Shown: piece after piece, positions 1 through 10,775 of the stretch
How the letters are laid out: each line of letters opens with the position of its first letter
How positions within the stretch are numbered: the first letter of the stretch is position 1
NCBI GenBank assembly: GCA_905221605.1
Contig: CAJNDS010002523.1
Span: 1,718,606 to 1,782,605 of the forward strand
Direction: 5' to 3'
Source: Symbiodinium natans
Lineage: Eukaryota; Sar; Dinophyceae; Suessiales; Symbiodiniaceae
Length of the DNA: 64,000 bases
Position numbers and translations under genes: made by a program
Notes under the pieces: model-generated
Seen by the model: the letters and a program-made list of their open reading frames with translations, nothing else
Told to the model about the DNA's origin: nothing
The model's database searches: none

Positions 1-2949
1 GTCCGCCAGTCTGGATGACCCACTGGATTTCTCCTCTTCCGGAGAAACTTCTGGCGCTTTGCCCTTCCCTCCAGTGTCACCGCTTGTCTCACCTCCAGCA
101 TCTTCAATGGGAATAAGGGATTCATTGTTCCCTTGATCAAGCACCGCATCCTCTAGTCCAAGAACTTCCAGCATCGCTGTCGAAGGATCCACCTCCTCAT
201 CCGCATCGTCGTCCATCCTTCTCCAGAGAGCCTCCAATTGGTCCGCACAAGTCGCCGCTTGAAGAAACTCCATCAACCGAGCCCTCCCGCGCTGCCAGAG
301 AAATTCTGAAACCATCACCGACCCTTGTGCTCCCAGATTCAGGAATGGGTGAACCATTTTGGCTACCCTCGCCATAAGTTCAATATGAACTTCCATGCCT
401 GGACTGCGGCTCCAATCATAGGCAATTGCCTCCATAGCAGTACCAAACTTGTCCGTATTCTTGAATTCCCCTTCCAGACCAGGAGACAACAAGGTACCCA
501 TCACCGAAAGAGGGTAATTCCCCACCGCCGGCAAGCACGGGTTGTCATGGAACGAATGATGCAGGTCAGTATAATGTCCTTGATCTCTCCTTTGAAAAAG
601 GAGTGTTCCAGTCCCTAGCTGGGCATTCATTTCATCCACTTGAACCATTTCAGCACATATCCTCTGTGCCAGGTGCGCCATTGCTGGCCAGACGGTACGA
701 TCGGTCAGACCGCGACGCATAACCCAATCAGTTGTTGGCGACTGGATCAGCGTTCCTGGATCATACACCATAACCATTGCACCGTCTCCCATTGACTGAT
801 CAGCATCGTCCTCCAGTGCCAGGTTCTCATCCTGTTCGCTTGCACCCTCGGATGACATGCTAATAACCAAATTTCGATCCATCTTATTGGACCCTTTTTG
901 GCAATCTCTTTGCCCCATTGGCAACTTGCCAACTGCAACCTTCCAATAAATTCGAGTCAGAAGGCCTTTCACCAGCAATTGCTGAAGGTCACTCCTCACC
1001 GGACCACCATCCAACATCTTCGCATCATTACCACGGAGATCATTGCTCCCGCCTTCTCCTTCTTTTTGGTCGGTCTCCTCGCCAGAAATCTGTACTGCTC
1101 CTTCCGGCGCCGTCTCCTGTCCAGCCACTTCATGCCCAGGAAGAACTTGAGCGCTTTCAGAGACATTCACCTGTCCAGCAGCACCTTGCCCAGGTAAAAC
1201 CTCATCCGTGGAGCCCACCGCCAGCGAACCAACCATAACTGAACCATCCCTTGTTCTTTTTTGAGACCGTTCAGCTCGACGAGAAGGTTGTGGTAGCGAA
1301 AAAACTTGAGAAGTCACTTCTTGGCGGGTCTCCCCCCGCGACGCTTTGTCGCGCCCTTCGCCAAGGTGAACCGATTTTTTCGGCCCATCATTGGAGCCTG
1401 AAGAACCACTTTGTGGAACATTGCCACGACTCGCAGTTCTCCACGAATCCCTTTCTTGCAAAAAGAGTTCCTTCAGGCGTTGTACCGCATTGGTCTCCTC
1501 CTCGCTTGAATCGCTTGAGGAAGCGGCATACGAGACCAAAGCCTCCGCCTGGTCATCATCATCCACCACATCTGCCCACGCTCTGCTGAATGGATACGAC
1601 AAACCACCACGAGGTTTCACCGGCTCCAGTGGCTTCGGTTTTTCCACCACTTCCGCCAGTTGCACTCGTCGTTGTGACCGAGATCGTGGCACCTGTCGCA
1701 CCTGTTTTTTGTCCAGCAAGGGCCTTCCCCTTCTTACAGGGTTTGATCTTGACCGATACTTTTTCGTTGGTGGATTCACCGGCGGCATTCCAACTCCCAC
1801 CAACCGCAGCTTCTGTACGCACAACGGAGACCTCTGCGCAAGCGTCCAACCATCACGGTACCTGACCTTATCAAAAAGCTCCCGATAGGAACCTCTCGGC
1901 ATAGTTTTTGCACCGGAGTCTTCAGCTTCACGCACCTGAGTGAGGGTTCGCACCGCCGCTCTTCCAGTCCCTTTGTTCCCAGAAGATTGTTGTACCCGTA
2001 CAGATGCATCAGACGGAACTGCCTTTTCCGGTCCTCCCGGTCGATATCGGACCTCACCCACCAATTGCAGAATTTTGCATGCGGTCACTTTGTTGATCCC
2101 TTTGTCAACCAAATCTTCCACAAAGATGAACTCTTGCAAGTCCGACACATTGGTCACACCAAGCGTAATCATCACCTCACTTACATGAGGGGTATACACC
2201 CACAGGTGTGCGTTGCGAGCCATCCAATTTTCAATCGGCTCCTCCGGATTGTGAAGCTGAGTACTAGTGGATGCAGCCACCGAATTCTTTTGCTCATCAG
2301 CTTCTACTTCATCCAGAATACCTTTTTCACCATCTTTTTGTGACACATTGGTCATTTGCAGCGCTTTTGGTGCCGAGGATGAGGAAGATTCAGCTCCCCC
2401 ACTCGCAGGTGGCTGAAAAGTGCTTCTATCCGTAAGCTCCCATCCTCTCTCTTTTTCAAACCGGACCTGATTGGCCACCTGTACCAAGTGTTTCAGGAGC
2501 GACAACCGCTCCTCTGACATCTCGTCATGGGAGTACTTGCAGAAATTTAACCCTTTCCGGCAACGTCCTCTGAGGTAATAATCGAAACAGCAATGGTGGA
2601 ACCCTGCGTCCCTTAGTGACTTCCTGGAAGCATTGTCCCAAGCTTTGCCGGGCTCCCAAGTCCCTTCCAATGCTACATCATCGTTGTGAAGGTACCTGCA
2701 TGCAGTCCCATATTTACAACCACCTTGATTGTAATACAGACACAGCCGACCTTTTGGCTCACCTGACGTAGGCTCACCCTTTGATGCACCTTTGCCAAAA
2801 TTGTACTTGGCCCGGAAGGCTAAATCCTCCCGCTCCTGCTGTGCCTCATCCACTGTACCTTCCTCTGTGGGAGGGTCACCGATGTTCCCGTCCTCATCAT
2901 CAGCTTCTTGGCTATTCTTTGGATCAGTTGACCCCCTTCTGGCCAACCT
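1..2949 (-). CDS. Continuation of the same protein in the -1 frame, open to the window edge
   Basis: Reading triplets from base 3 of the window, no stop occurs on the minus strand between 2949 and 1 (about 980 codons), so it is certainly coding or very recently so. It opens with Asp/Glu-rich sequence, then two more CCCH fingers: CLYYNQGGCKYGTACRYLH at about 2693-2751 (C-x7-C-x5-C-x3-H) and CFDYYLRGRCRKGLNFCKYS plus His at about 2527-2592. Further on are a basic RS-rich stretch near 1680-1770 and an acidic Asp/Ser/Glu stretch near 1500-1570. No ATG precedes the fingers in this frame, so it needs the upstream frame. It has no stop inside the window; the C terminus lies to the left. The C-terminal half is not recognised. 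Confidence 0.8.
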
Positions 2950-5936
2950 TCACCGTACCGACGATGCTCATAGGGACACCCATCGCCATTGCGACACCTT
3001 CCCTTATTGAAGAACCTGCACAGCTTGCTGTAACCAGGTGACAACACCGTCTTTGGTGTCATGTAAGCCTTTTTGTACTGGTCAGGATCCATGTAGGCTT
3101 CCATTGGCTTGTTCTCCCTTTTGCTCATGGATTGCACTGCACCATCAAGCTCCTGCAAAAATAGCTTGGTGTCCAACCAAAGCGCGTTCCAAAACTCATC
3201 TTCCCCTTGATTCAGCACCGTTGCCACCGCTTCACCCACAACTGGTCGAGAAAATCTCCTTTTTCTACATGCCAGTTCGAAAAGCGCGTTGTGGTACTGT
3301 TTTCGGGAAAAAGTGGTTAACTTCCCCAAGCCTGTGCTTTCTGTACCATCAGGCTTCCAACCATCATCTTGCAAGATGCCATACGCGCGCCGAGCTTCCG
3401 CATTGAGGAATGCCTGATCCGCAACACACTCCTGTAAATCTTCCATCGGCCGACCTAACAGCATCCCAGTAATTTTGCCAACATAGGCTTCCTCTTCATT
3501 TCCATTCTCCAGAAGAGCTTTGTAGATCTTTTCTCCATAAAGTTGCCTTTCTTTTCGTTCTTCAGAAGACAACTCCTGTACCACAAGCTCTTCATCGGAT
3601 TGCTCTTCCTCCTGTTTCCAGTCCCATTGACCGTTGGAATCTTGGTACCATTGACCAGCATACCATGAATCCGTCCACCACGTACTCCAGCCGCTGGGTT
3701 TCCACTTCCGCAGCGTCGAAGAAGAGTCCTCCACGTCCTCTTCCAAAACCAGAAAGGTGTCCAAGATTATGGTACCATCATCTTCCACTCGTTTCACTGT
3801 TCCATTGACAGTATCACCAAACTTGAACTGATATGCATTGTTCCCTTCTGCAGGAATCAATACATTCATATCCCCATGGTCCAAAAAAGCTCCATACCCA
3901 TTGATGCAGCGCACCAGACCCATGATCTCATCTCCCTCTTGATAGCAATGTGGCCCAGGTGACTCCAAGGCTCCCGCTCGGGGCACTTTCTTTACACGCT
4001 CTTCAGAAACCATCTCTGTATCATCGGCTCCTGGCGCATCCTTTGTCTTCACCTTTGGGTCACACTGCTCGTCCTGCTCCACGAGTCCCACAAGCTCATC
4101 TTTTTTGTGCTCCTGGATTTCAGGACCTCCCTTTTTCTCCGCCAACGGCTTTGCCTCATCTGCTGTAGTTCGCTCGGTGTCGACTTCCGGTGAACTTCCA
4201 GACGGCAACGCTTCTCCCTTCATGGGAGTGGACCCATCATTGGAGTCCTTTGTCTCACCTTCTGCAGCAGGCAAATCTTCTTCCACTGCAGGGCAATTGA
4301 GTCGATCATCCACGGCAGGCACGCTTTCTTCCACCGCAGGCTCCTTTGGTTCCATGGCCTCCAAAGGAGAATTTCCACCATCATTGACCACAGCTGCCTC
4401 ATTGGCTCCGGTGTAGCCCTTGTCATTTCGTTCCTCGCTGCTAACTTCAGGTTGCACCAGTGCGTCCACCTGTGAACCTCCATCATCAGCTGCTGCGGAG
4501 ACCTGCGCCCCATTGTTGCAGTCGCCCGTGGAACGTACCACCACATGCACCTCAACCCGTGCTTCCTTCGCACTCCAGGTAATATCTGGCGCATCAACCC
4601 GCGCATCATTGGCGCTCCAGGCCTCATTTTTCAGATCATCCGTGTCTCCAGCTATTCCAGAAGCTTCTTTTTCCCCTTGAATGGCAGAATTCTTGGCACC
4701 AAACGAAGAGACCTCCTCAGTCGTAACACACAACTTTTTCTCTCCATCCTCCGAATCTCCAGGACCACCTTCCTGAACAACAGGTACCACATCCACCACT
4801 CGCTCTTCTGCAGCCGACACAGTTCCGATCACCTCATTGGGCATTTTCTCTTCTGGATCCACCAATTCCATCGCTGCCCCACCCTCAGAAAGCGCTTCTG
4901 TTTCTTCCCGATCCAGGTGTTGAGCTCCAGCGATGTTGGCTTGGTTCCCAGGAATCCCTTCCTCATCAGGAGAACCCGGGGTCGGGGCGTCACCATCAGC
5001 CCTAGGACCGCTATCCCTGATAGTAGAGGAAAAATCTTTTTCACCTAAACTATTTACACTACCCTGGAATGCCCTCGTAGACTCAGTCTTCGGAGTAGAG
5101 GATGAAGAATCCAGTGCCGCCTCCATTTCCAGCTCATTGCCCAAAGGAGACCCAACCACCTCGTCACTCTTCACCTTTTCACCTACCACCGGCAATGTCC
5201 ACTTGGTTTCGTGCGTATCCAGGCAGTAATAATATTGTCTCCCATCTTCATGGAGGTGCAATTCCCACATTGTGCCATCACACGCTTGGATCAGATGCTC
5301 GTCTTTCCGAAAACCGTCCCTTTCAGAAACCTGTCGCATCTCGTCCTCTTCTTCTGACAGCTGTCGCAACCGTTCAGCCTCCATCTGTAGGATCTCCTCC
5401 TCCCCCATGGCGTATTCAGCAGCAGGTGCAGCTTCAAAGCCGTCCGCACCCTTCTGTTTGTGACCGCTTCCACCACCTTGGGAACTCGAAGATGGACCCT
5501 TTTTGATCTTGTTCAACGGCCTCCTGGTCGCTTGTAGCACTTCTCCAATCAGATCGGTCTGAGACTCTTGGTCTACCATTCGACCCGAAGTCGAAGACGA
5601 CGGCTGGTACCCGTGTTTGTGTAACACTCGTAAAACAGTCACCTCCATTTCACGATCTATGCCACCAGTCGCATCCCAGTTCCTTTTTTCACCAGGCTTT
5701 GGCGGTACAGAAACAGCACGTCCTTCAGCTTCAGCATTGCTAACCATATCCCTATTGGGATTCATACCCGCATTGGGGCTTTCTGCAACCAAGGCCTCTT
5801 CCAGATGTACTTCAGCGTCGGGAATCACCTCTTCCAACACCGATCTTTCACCCAGAGACTCAGCTGCACCATTTCCAGCTCCACCATCTTGTCCACCATC
5901 CGAGGCAAGTTGGAGCCATCGCTTCGGAGAAGGCAT
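2820..5936 (-). CDS. WW/S1/CCCH zinc-finger protein, N-terminal part up to a frame break
   Basis: A 1038-residue frame from ATG 5936; the frame is open further upstream to 6290, but the MPSPKRW start follows the end of a non-conserved, hydrophobic stretch. Seen: a WW-like segment at about residues 215-245 (two Trp with YYY between, TMWELHLHEDGRQYYY), long acidic low-complexity sequence rich in Glu, Ser and Ala (about 250-630), an S1-type segment at about 660-725 (GLVRCINGYGAFLDHGD followed by VNGTVKRVEDDGTIILD), and a CCCH finger at about 969-988 with spacing C-x7-C-x5-C-x3-H. Known of these families: S1 and CCCH domains bind RNA, WW binds proline-rich ligands. The last about 40 residues are off-frame: the homologous protein continues in another frame from about 2936. 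The specific function is unknown; an RNA-processing factor or a retroelement gag-like protein are both possible. Confidence 0.8.
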   Translation of the reverse strand: MPSPKRWLQLASDGGQDGGAGNGAAESLGERSVLEEVIPDAEVHLEEALVAESPNAGMNPNRDMVSNAEAEGRAVSVPPKPGEKRNWDATGGIDREMEVTVLRVLHKHGYQPSSSTSGRMVDQESQTDLIGEVLQATRRPLNKIKKGPSSSSQGGGSGHKQKGADGFEAAPAAEYAMGEEEILQMEAERLRQLSEEEDEMRQVSERDGFRKDEHLIQACDGTMWELHLHEDGRQYYYCLDTHETKWTLPVVGEKVKSDEVVGSPLGNELEMEAALDSSSSTPKTESTRAFQGSVNSLGEKDFSSTIRDSGPRADGDAPTPGSPDEEGIPGNQANIAGAQHLDREETEALSEGGAAMELVDPEEKMPNEVIGTVSAAEERVVDVVPVVQEGGPGDSEDGEKKLCVTTEEVSSFGAKNSAIQGEKEASGIAGDTDDLKNEAWSANDARVDAPDITWSAKEARVEVHVVVRSTGDCNNGAQVSAAADDGGSQVDALVQPEVSSEERNDKGYTGANEAAVVNDGGNSPLEAMEPKEPAVEESVPAVDDRLNCPAVEEDLPAAEGETKDSNDGSTPMKGEALPSGSSPEVDTERTTADEAKPLAEKKGGPEIQEHKKDELVGLVEQDEQCDPKVKTKDAPGADDTEMVSEERVKKVPRAGALESPGPHCYQEGDEIMGLVRCINGYGAFLDHGDMNVLIPAEGNNAYQFKFGDTVNGTVKRVEDDGTIILDTFLVLEEDVEDSSSTLRKWKPSGWSTWWTDSWYAGQWYQDSNGQWDWKQEEEQSDEELVVQELSSEERKERQLYGEKIYKALLENGNEEEAYVGKITGMLLGRPMEDLQECVADQAFLNAEARRAYGILQDDGWKPDGTESTGLGKLTTFSRKQYHNALFELACRKRRFSRPVVGEAVATVLNQGEDEFWNALWLDTKLFLQELDGAVQSMSKRENKPMEAYMDPDQYKKAYMTPKTVLSPGYSKLCRFFNKGRCRNGDGCPYEHRRYGEGWPEGGQLIQRIAKKLMMRTGTSVTLPQRKVQWMRHSRSGRI

Positions 5937-6039
5937 TGCTTCTTGATCCCAAAACCTTGAAAGAACACTTAACCGCAGGGAACCTAATTTGGGCTCATAA
6001 CCTACGGGGGGACAACCAAGGAAGGAAATCAACTCCCCT

Positions 6040-6175
6040 AATCGCCCTGAACTTATATTTCCCAGATCGAACCAAGAAACAACCAAGAACACGGATAAGA
6101 GCAACCCAGGGGGGAAGGAAAGGGGGAAGGAATCCACACCCTTACCAAACCCTAAGAACCCAGGCACTACTTTTT
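6040..6175 (-). promoter_or_regulatory. Possible splice or spliced-leader acceptor upstream of the zinc-finger gene
   Basis: In minus orientation a C/T-rich stretch (about 6170-6060) is followed by TTCAG at about 6047-6051, roughly 110 bases before ATG 5936. In dinoflagellates mRNAs receive a trans-spliced leader at such acceptors. This is inference only; a cis-intron acceptor would look the same. Confidence 0.25.
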
Positions 6176-6496
6176 GAACTTGTGGCTTTCTGTTCAAGCC
6201 AATCTTGAGCCAAATACGATTACCGGGTTCATTAACCCTTCCAACTTCCAACACTAACTCCTTTCTACAATACCAATTGCAGCTCCACATAGGGTTTAGG
6301 GTTCATGAACTCTAATCCTCAAAACCCATAAACGCAAGCTGTGGAGGGTTAAGGTTTCGTCTCTGCTCCGTTTAGCCAGGATCCCGTATTGCTTGGTGTA
6401 TTTCTGGTTGGGATGTAGGGGTTGTGGAGTTCAGAGTCCGACGTTGAGGATTTGAGGGTTGGAGTTCCCTAAGCCCCTAAGCCCCTAAGCCCCTAA

Positions 6497-6676
6497 CCCT
6501 GAACCCTGAACCCTGAACCCTGAACCCTGAACCCTAAACCCTAAACCCTAAACCCTAAACCCTGAACCCTAAACCCTAAACCCTAAACCCTAAACCCTGA
6601 ACCCTAAACCCTAAACCCTAAACCCTAAACCCTAAACCCTAAACCCTAAACCCTAAACCCTAACCCTAAACCCTAA
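6497..6676 (-). repeat. Telomere-type CCCTAAA/CCCTGAA array
   Basis: About 25 heptamers on the plus strand as CCCTAAA with CCCTGAA variants and CCCCTAAG before it. It marks the abrupt change from the compact gene region to the repeat-rich region. Confidence 0.95.
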
Positions 6677-6690
6677 CCATAATTAGGCAC

Positions 6691-6772
6691 CAGTCTCCCA
6701 GCAGTGGTTCTGACAGCTGCGCTCGTCAGGGGCCAGCGGGAAGGTACTGAAGTCCTCGACCTTCCTTAGGTT
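6691..6772 (-). CDS. Candidate exon, unknown protein
   Basis: Open for 27 codons (NLRKVEDFSTFPLAPDERSC, then QNHCWET). Acceptor CTTGAG|A, donor ACTG|GTGCC, with TTAGGG repeats following the donor. The acceptor is uncertain; an in-frame ATG at about 6796 could instead make this a first exon. The plus strand also has an open frame. Confidence 0.4.
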
Positions 6773-7007
6773 CTCAAGAGTCAGATGTTCCCCCATTCAA
6801 TGGCCCCCTGAGAGGGGGGGGGGGGGGGGTTAGGGTTCAAACTTTGGGGGTTTAGGGGTTTGGGGTTTCAATTTAAGGTTCAGGGCTTTCAGGGTTCAAG
6901 CTTTAGGATTGTCGGGTTTACGGTTCATTTAAGGTTGAAGACTTCTGGGGTTCAAAACTGTGGGGTTAAGGGGGTTTAGGACTTTCGGGTTTAAGGCTTT
7001 AGTGTAG

Positions 7008-7203
7008 GGATTACGATCTAGGGCCCTGTGGTAGAGTTGTGTCGTATAGTCTTGTTAAGGAAGAACCACAACTTCCAGATGCTCTACACAAAACACATGC
7101 TCTTTGCGGCGGGGAAGTACCCCAAACCACTTGTATCTCAGAACACATCCCAGAAGCCTACATCGTTGTAACCCTGAAGGACATGGCACCTTGGTACACG
7201 AAG
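7008..7203. CDS. Candidate exon, strand unresolved
   Basis: On the plus strand 65 codons are open between GTGTAG|G and AAG|GTTGAGGG (for example HIPEAYIVVTLKDMAPWYTK). On the minus strand about 45 codons are open with CCAAG|G and GTG|GTTCTT. Neighbouring islands read better on the minus strand, but the plus frame is longer. One of the two is probably real. Confidence 0.35.
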
Positions 7204-7330
7204 GTTGAGGGAGCTTAGAGGGTTTATAGGGCCATGCTGCCTACATCTTCATTTGTGCTGGCTCTCTTGTAAACCCGAAACCCCTAACCCTTAACCCTTA
7301 ACCCTTAACCCTAAACCCTAAACCCCAAAC

Positions 7331-7415
7331 CTTGGAGAGAGAGAGAGAGCTCCAAGCACCCTCCACATTGGGCCAAGTCTCCCCAAGACTGCATCCTTTT
7401 TGGGGCAGCTCTCGG
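7331..7415 (-). CDS. Candidate exon, unknown protein
   Basis: Acceptor CTAAAG|CC, donor CCAAG|GTTTGGGG, both inside telomere-like heptamers. 27 codons are open (ESCPKKDAVLGRLGPMWRVL). Confidence 0.35.
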
Positions 7416-9299
7416 CTTTAGGGCTGTTGGGGTGTAGGGTTCCGGGGTTTAGGGTTTGGGGCTAGGGTTTAGGGTTTAGGGTTCCGGGGTTTAGGGTTCA
7501 GGGCGCTAGGGTACAGGGTTTCGGGTTTAGGGTTTAGGGTTTGAGAGAGGGTTCACGTCCGGGGAAGTTTCGAGGAGTTTCGAGGAAAGTTTCGAGGAAA
7601 GTTTCGAGGAGTTTCTTTTTGACTTTTGAATAATTTCAAGGTTTAGCGTTTACGGTTTACAGTTTCGGGTTTCACCCCGATTTACACCTAGCAACACCTT
7701 CCCAATGGGAGGGTTTGATTACTAGAGCGCCCAACTGCAGACCCTGCTACTACCTAGACACCAAATCCCAAAACTGAAGTAAGCCCTCAACCCTAAAACC
7801 TCAACCCGAAAAGCTAAACCCTAATCCCTAAAACCTCAAGCTCCTGCAACTAGAACCGGTTCAAAAGGTAAACATAAACACCTCGAAGCTTTCCTTGAAA
7901 CTTTCCCCGATTCTGAGCCGTGAATGTATAGCTTGACTGAACCCTAAACCCTAAACCCTAAACCCTAAACCCTGAACTTGTTGGAACCCCCAAGAGCGTT
8001 GTACTTTCGACATCCAGGTGAAACATAACTGGCCGGTGCTTTATGAAGTAGTAGGGACTGGGACTGAGGTACCAATAAAATCCCCTAAAGGGTACAAATG
8101 GGGCCCTAACTCCCTCATTCCCTACTTACTAAGAACCAGGGGGACAGGTGAGTGATAAGTTGCAGGATCGGTGGTGTTTAGGGTTTAGGGTTTAGGGTTT
8201 AGGGTTTAGGGTTTAGGGTCCCCAGCTGTGCGGCCGCATTAGGGTTGAGCACCTAGGGTTCATAGGGTCTTGAAGCCCTAAAACCCTAAAAACTCCAAAC
8301 CACAAAACCCCTAAAGCCCTAAAAGCCTTGAAGCCCTAAAAACACCCAGCCCTGAATACCTAAAGCCATAAGGCCTTAAACTGAACAATCCTAAACCCTA
8401 AACCATACACCCAAACCCAACCCTCCTGAAACCTGAACGGCGGTTTCCGAAAAAATGGGGGGGGGGGGTACCTTATTGGGGTCCTGATTACATAGGGTTT
8501 AGGGTTCAGGGTTTAGGGTTTAGGGTTTAGGGAATCCTACGATTTGGGGGTCTGTACTATAGGGGTCCCTTATTTTCGACAACGGAAGCTTCAGGGTGTG
8601 GCTGCTGCGCAGCGGATGAAAAAAACACTTGGGTCTCGGATACCAGGGGGACAGGTGAGTGATAAGTTGCAGGATCGGTGGTGTTTAGGGTTTAGGGTTT
8701 AGGGTTTAGGGTTTAGGGTTTAGGGTTTAGGGTTTAGGGTTTAGGTTTAGGGTATAGCGTTTCGGATTCCAGAGGCCTAGGGGCTCAGGGCTTAGGGGTT
8801 CAGGGCTTCGATGTGCTTTCCCGCATGCTCTCAAAGTAGACTGCCACTTTCCTAGTTGCTGAGTACCCGGGGCCAAAAACGGTTAGCCTTTCAATTTTGG
8901 GAGGATTATGCACATATATATATATATGGATATACCCCAAAAGGTTAAAGGCTACCTACTCAGCCACTAAGCTGAAAGCACCCCCCAAAACCACACTAGG
9001 AGGCTGGAAACGAGGCAGCCCCGCCAAACCCCACGCCTCACACCCTAGAAGCCCCTAAACCCCACACACCGCACCCTGAGCCCCCCAAAGCCTAACCTCT
9101 GTACGATCTCTAAACCCTTCAGGATTTGGGAAAGGCCAGGCCCCTAGAAAAGTTCGAAATACACGACTGTAAACACTCTAAGACTCCAAGACTCTACGAC
9201 CCTAACATGACACTATCAAGAGACATCCAGGCACCAGTCGCCCGGTCACAGTCCTTGTGACCGGGCTCCACAACTTTCAGAAGCCATCCGACTTTGAGA

Positions 9300-9425
9300 C
9301 GTGTCTGTGCCCTTCAGATGCTTGCACCTGTGGCCCGAACACATGCCGGGAGGATGGCTCATTTCGGGTGAGAAGCCGTCAATAACTGGAAGGGCTTTTC
9401 CTCCTTGCCACTTCGTTCACATGAC
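9300..9425. repeat. Dispersed repeat shared with 46.4-46.8 kb
   Basis: The stretch reading GCTTGCACCTGTGGCCCGAA through TTCGTTCA, including GGCTCATTTCGGGTGAGAAG, recurs near 46.4, 46.57 and 46.77 kb. In plus orientation it encodes a conserved peptide (WLISGEKPS), but no start or domain supports a gene. Confidence 0.75.
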
Positions 9426-9523
9426 TTTTGCAATCGCTGTTTCACGGCTTCCCCGCTTGGAAGCAACCCGATCTGTCCGCTGATGGCTGTCCACTCCATC
9501 CGCACGACTTTTCATCAAGGTCG

Positions 9524-9672
9524 GGTTAGGGTTTAGGGTTTAGGGTTTAGGGTTTAGGGTTTAGGGTTTAGGGTTTAGGGTTTAGGGTTTAGGGTTTAGG
9601 GTTTAGGGTTTAGGGTTTAGGGTTTAGGGTTTAGGGTTTAGGGTTTAGGGTTTAGGGTTTAGGGTTTAGGGT
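9524..9672 (+). repeat. Near-perfect TTTAGGG array
   Basis: About 20 uninterrupted TTTAGGG units. This is interstitial, not a chromosome end, because unrelated sequence continues on both sides. Confidence 0.97.
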
Positions 9673-9761
9673 GTACTGTAGTGTTTAGGGCTTCGGGGGG
9701 GGCCCCCTAACCCTAAACCCCAACCCCAAAACCCTGAAGCCCAAAGCCCGTCCTTTCCCAC

Positions 9762-9803
9762 GTGCCGGACGAAGTTGACCACGTCTGGGCCTTTCTCCCA
9801 CTC
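9762..9803 (-). CDS. Candidate exon, unknown protein
   Basis: EWEKGPDVVNFVRH, 14 codons, between GGAG|G and CAC|GTGGGAAAG. It sits between two telomere-type arrays. The open frame extends a few codons beyond the acceptor, so the exon may be longer. Confidence 0.4.
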
Positions 9804-9821
9804 CTCCAGGTGGCGGGTCAG

Positions 9822-10165
9822 GTAGGGTTTAGGGTTTAGGGTTTAGGGTTTAGGGTTTAGGGTTTAGGGTTTAGGGTTTAGGGTTTAGGGTTTAGGGTTT
9901 AGGGTTTAGGGTTTAGGGTTTAGGGTTTGGAGTTTGGGGTTTGGGGTTTGGGGTTTAAGGTTTGGGGTTTAGGGTTTAGGGTTTAGGGCTTAGGGTTTAG
10001 GGCTTAGGGTTTAGGGGTTTAGGGGTTTAGGGTTTAGGGGTTAGGGGTTTAGGGGTTTAGGGGTTTAGGGGTTTGGGGGTTTAGGGGTTTCGGGGTTTAG
10101 GGGTTTAGGTTTTTAGGGTTTAGGTGCTTGGGGTTTAGGTGGGTTTAGGGTTTTGGTGGGTTTTG
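9822..10165 (+). repeat. TTTAGGG array degrading into TTTGGGG and TTTAGGGG variants
   Basis: The first about 105 bases are perfect heptamers. The remainder is a mixture of 7- and 8-base variants, consistent with slippage and point decay of an old array. Confidence 0.95.
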
Positions 10166-10264
10166 GGTTGGGGTTATACGGTCGGTTTGTTGGGGTCTGA
10201 GCCGCTTCAGAGTGCTGGGTGCCCCAAGCCCTAAACCCTAAACCCTAAACCCCGAACCCTAAAC

Positions 10265-10344
10265 CCTCCAAGCCCGCGCCAAGACAAGCAACCTCGGAAG
10301 CAAGCATGGCGTCTTCGCAACGGGATTTCATACGAAGGGCAATC
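10265..10344 (-). CDS. Candidate exon, unknown protein
   Basis: Acceptor TTTTAG|G, donor GGAGG|GTTTAGGG. Two frames are open; the more protein-like reads IALRMKSRCEDAMLASEVAC. Confidence 0.4.
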
Positions 10345-10775
10345 CTAAAATCACTCAGACCCTAAACCCTAAACCCCAAACCCTGAACCCTAAACCTCCT
10401 AAACTTTAAGGGTTTAGTCTCCGGAAAGCCAGGCCAGTCCTCTTCCTCGAACTTCGGGGGCTTGTTCCTCAGCCGCCGTCCGGCGGTTTGCGGTTTGGGG
10501 TTTAGGGTTTAGGGGGCGGTTCGCCTTTGGGGATTTGTTGTAGTACAATAACTGTGGAGACACATAGTCGGGGGTTGGGTGGGCTGGTTCATACATATTT
10601 TACGAAGTTGAAAGGTGCCCTAAACTGAACTCCATGAGGGCTTCCGGGTTTCCTGGCAGGGGGTTCGGGCGGACTGATCCCTAAACCCTACGGAAACCCT
10701 GCATCCAAACTTCCAAACCCCTGAATCCCAAGCCCTACACCCTAAACCCTAAACCCTAAACCCTAAACCCTAAAC

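Larger units (their letters stand above)
7416..9760. other. Repeat-rich stretch without a convincing exon
   Basis: TTTAGGG arrays at 8173-8219 and 8683-8750, each preceded by the same block (GGGACAGGTGAGTGATAAG, near 8140 and 8649), so a unit of about 60 bases plus array is duplicated. Degenerate heptamers lie elsewhere. A MITE-like palindrome lies at 8851-8975. The 9300-9420 segment recurs at 46.4-46.8 kb. Confidence 0.6.

Noticed and set aside
5937-6290. N-terminal 118-residue extension of the zinc-finger protein
   Set aside because: The frame is open, but the extension lacks the acidic composition of the protein and contains a likely splice or leader acceptor; the start at 5936 is preferred.
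9524-9672. Chromosome end
   Set aside because: The array is perfect TTTAGGG but non-telomeric sequence with exons continues on both sides, and dozens of similar arrays occur in both orientations.
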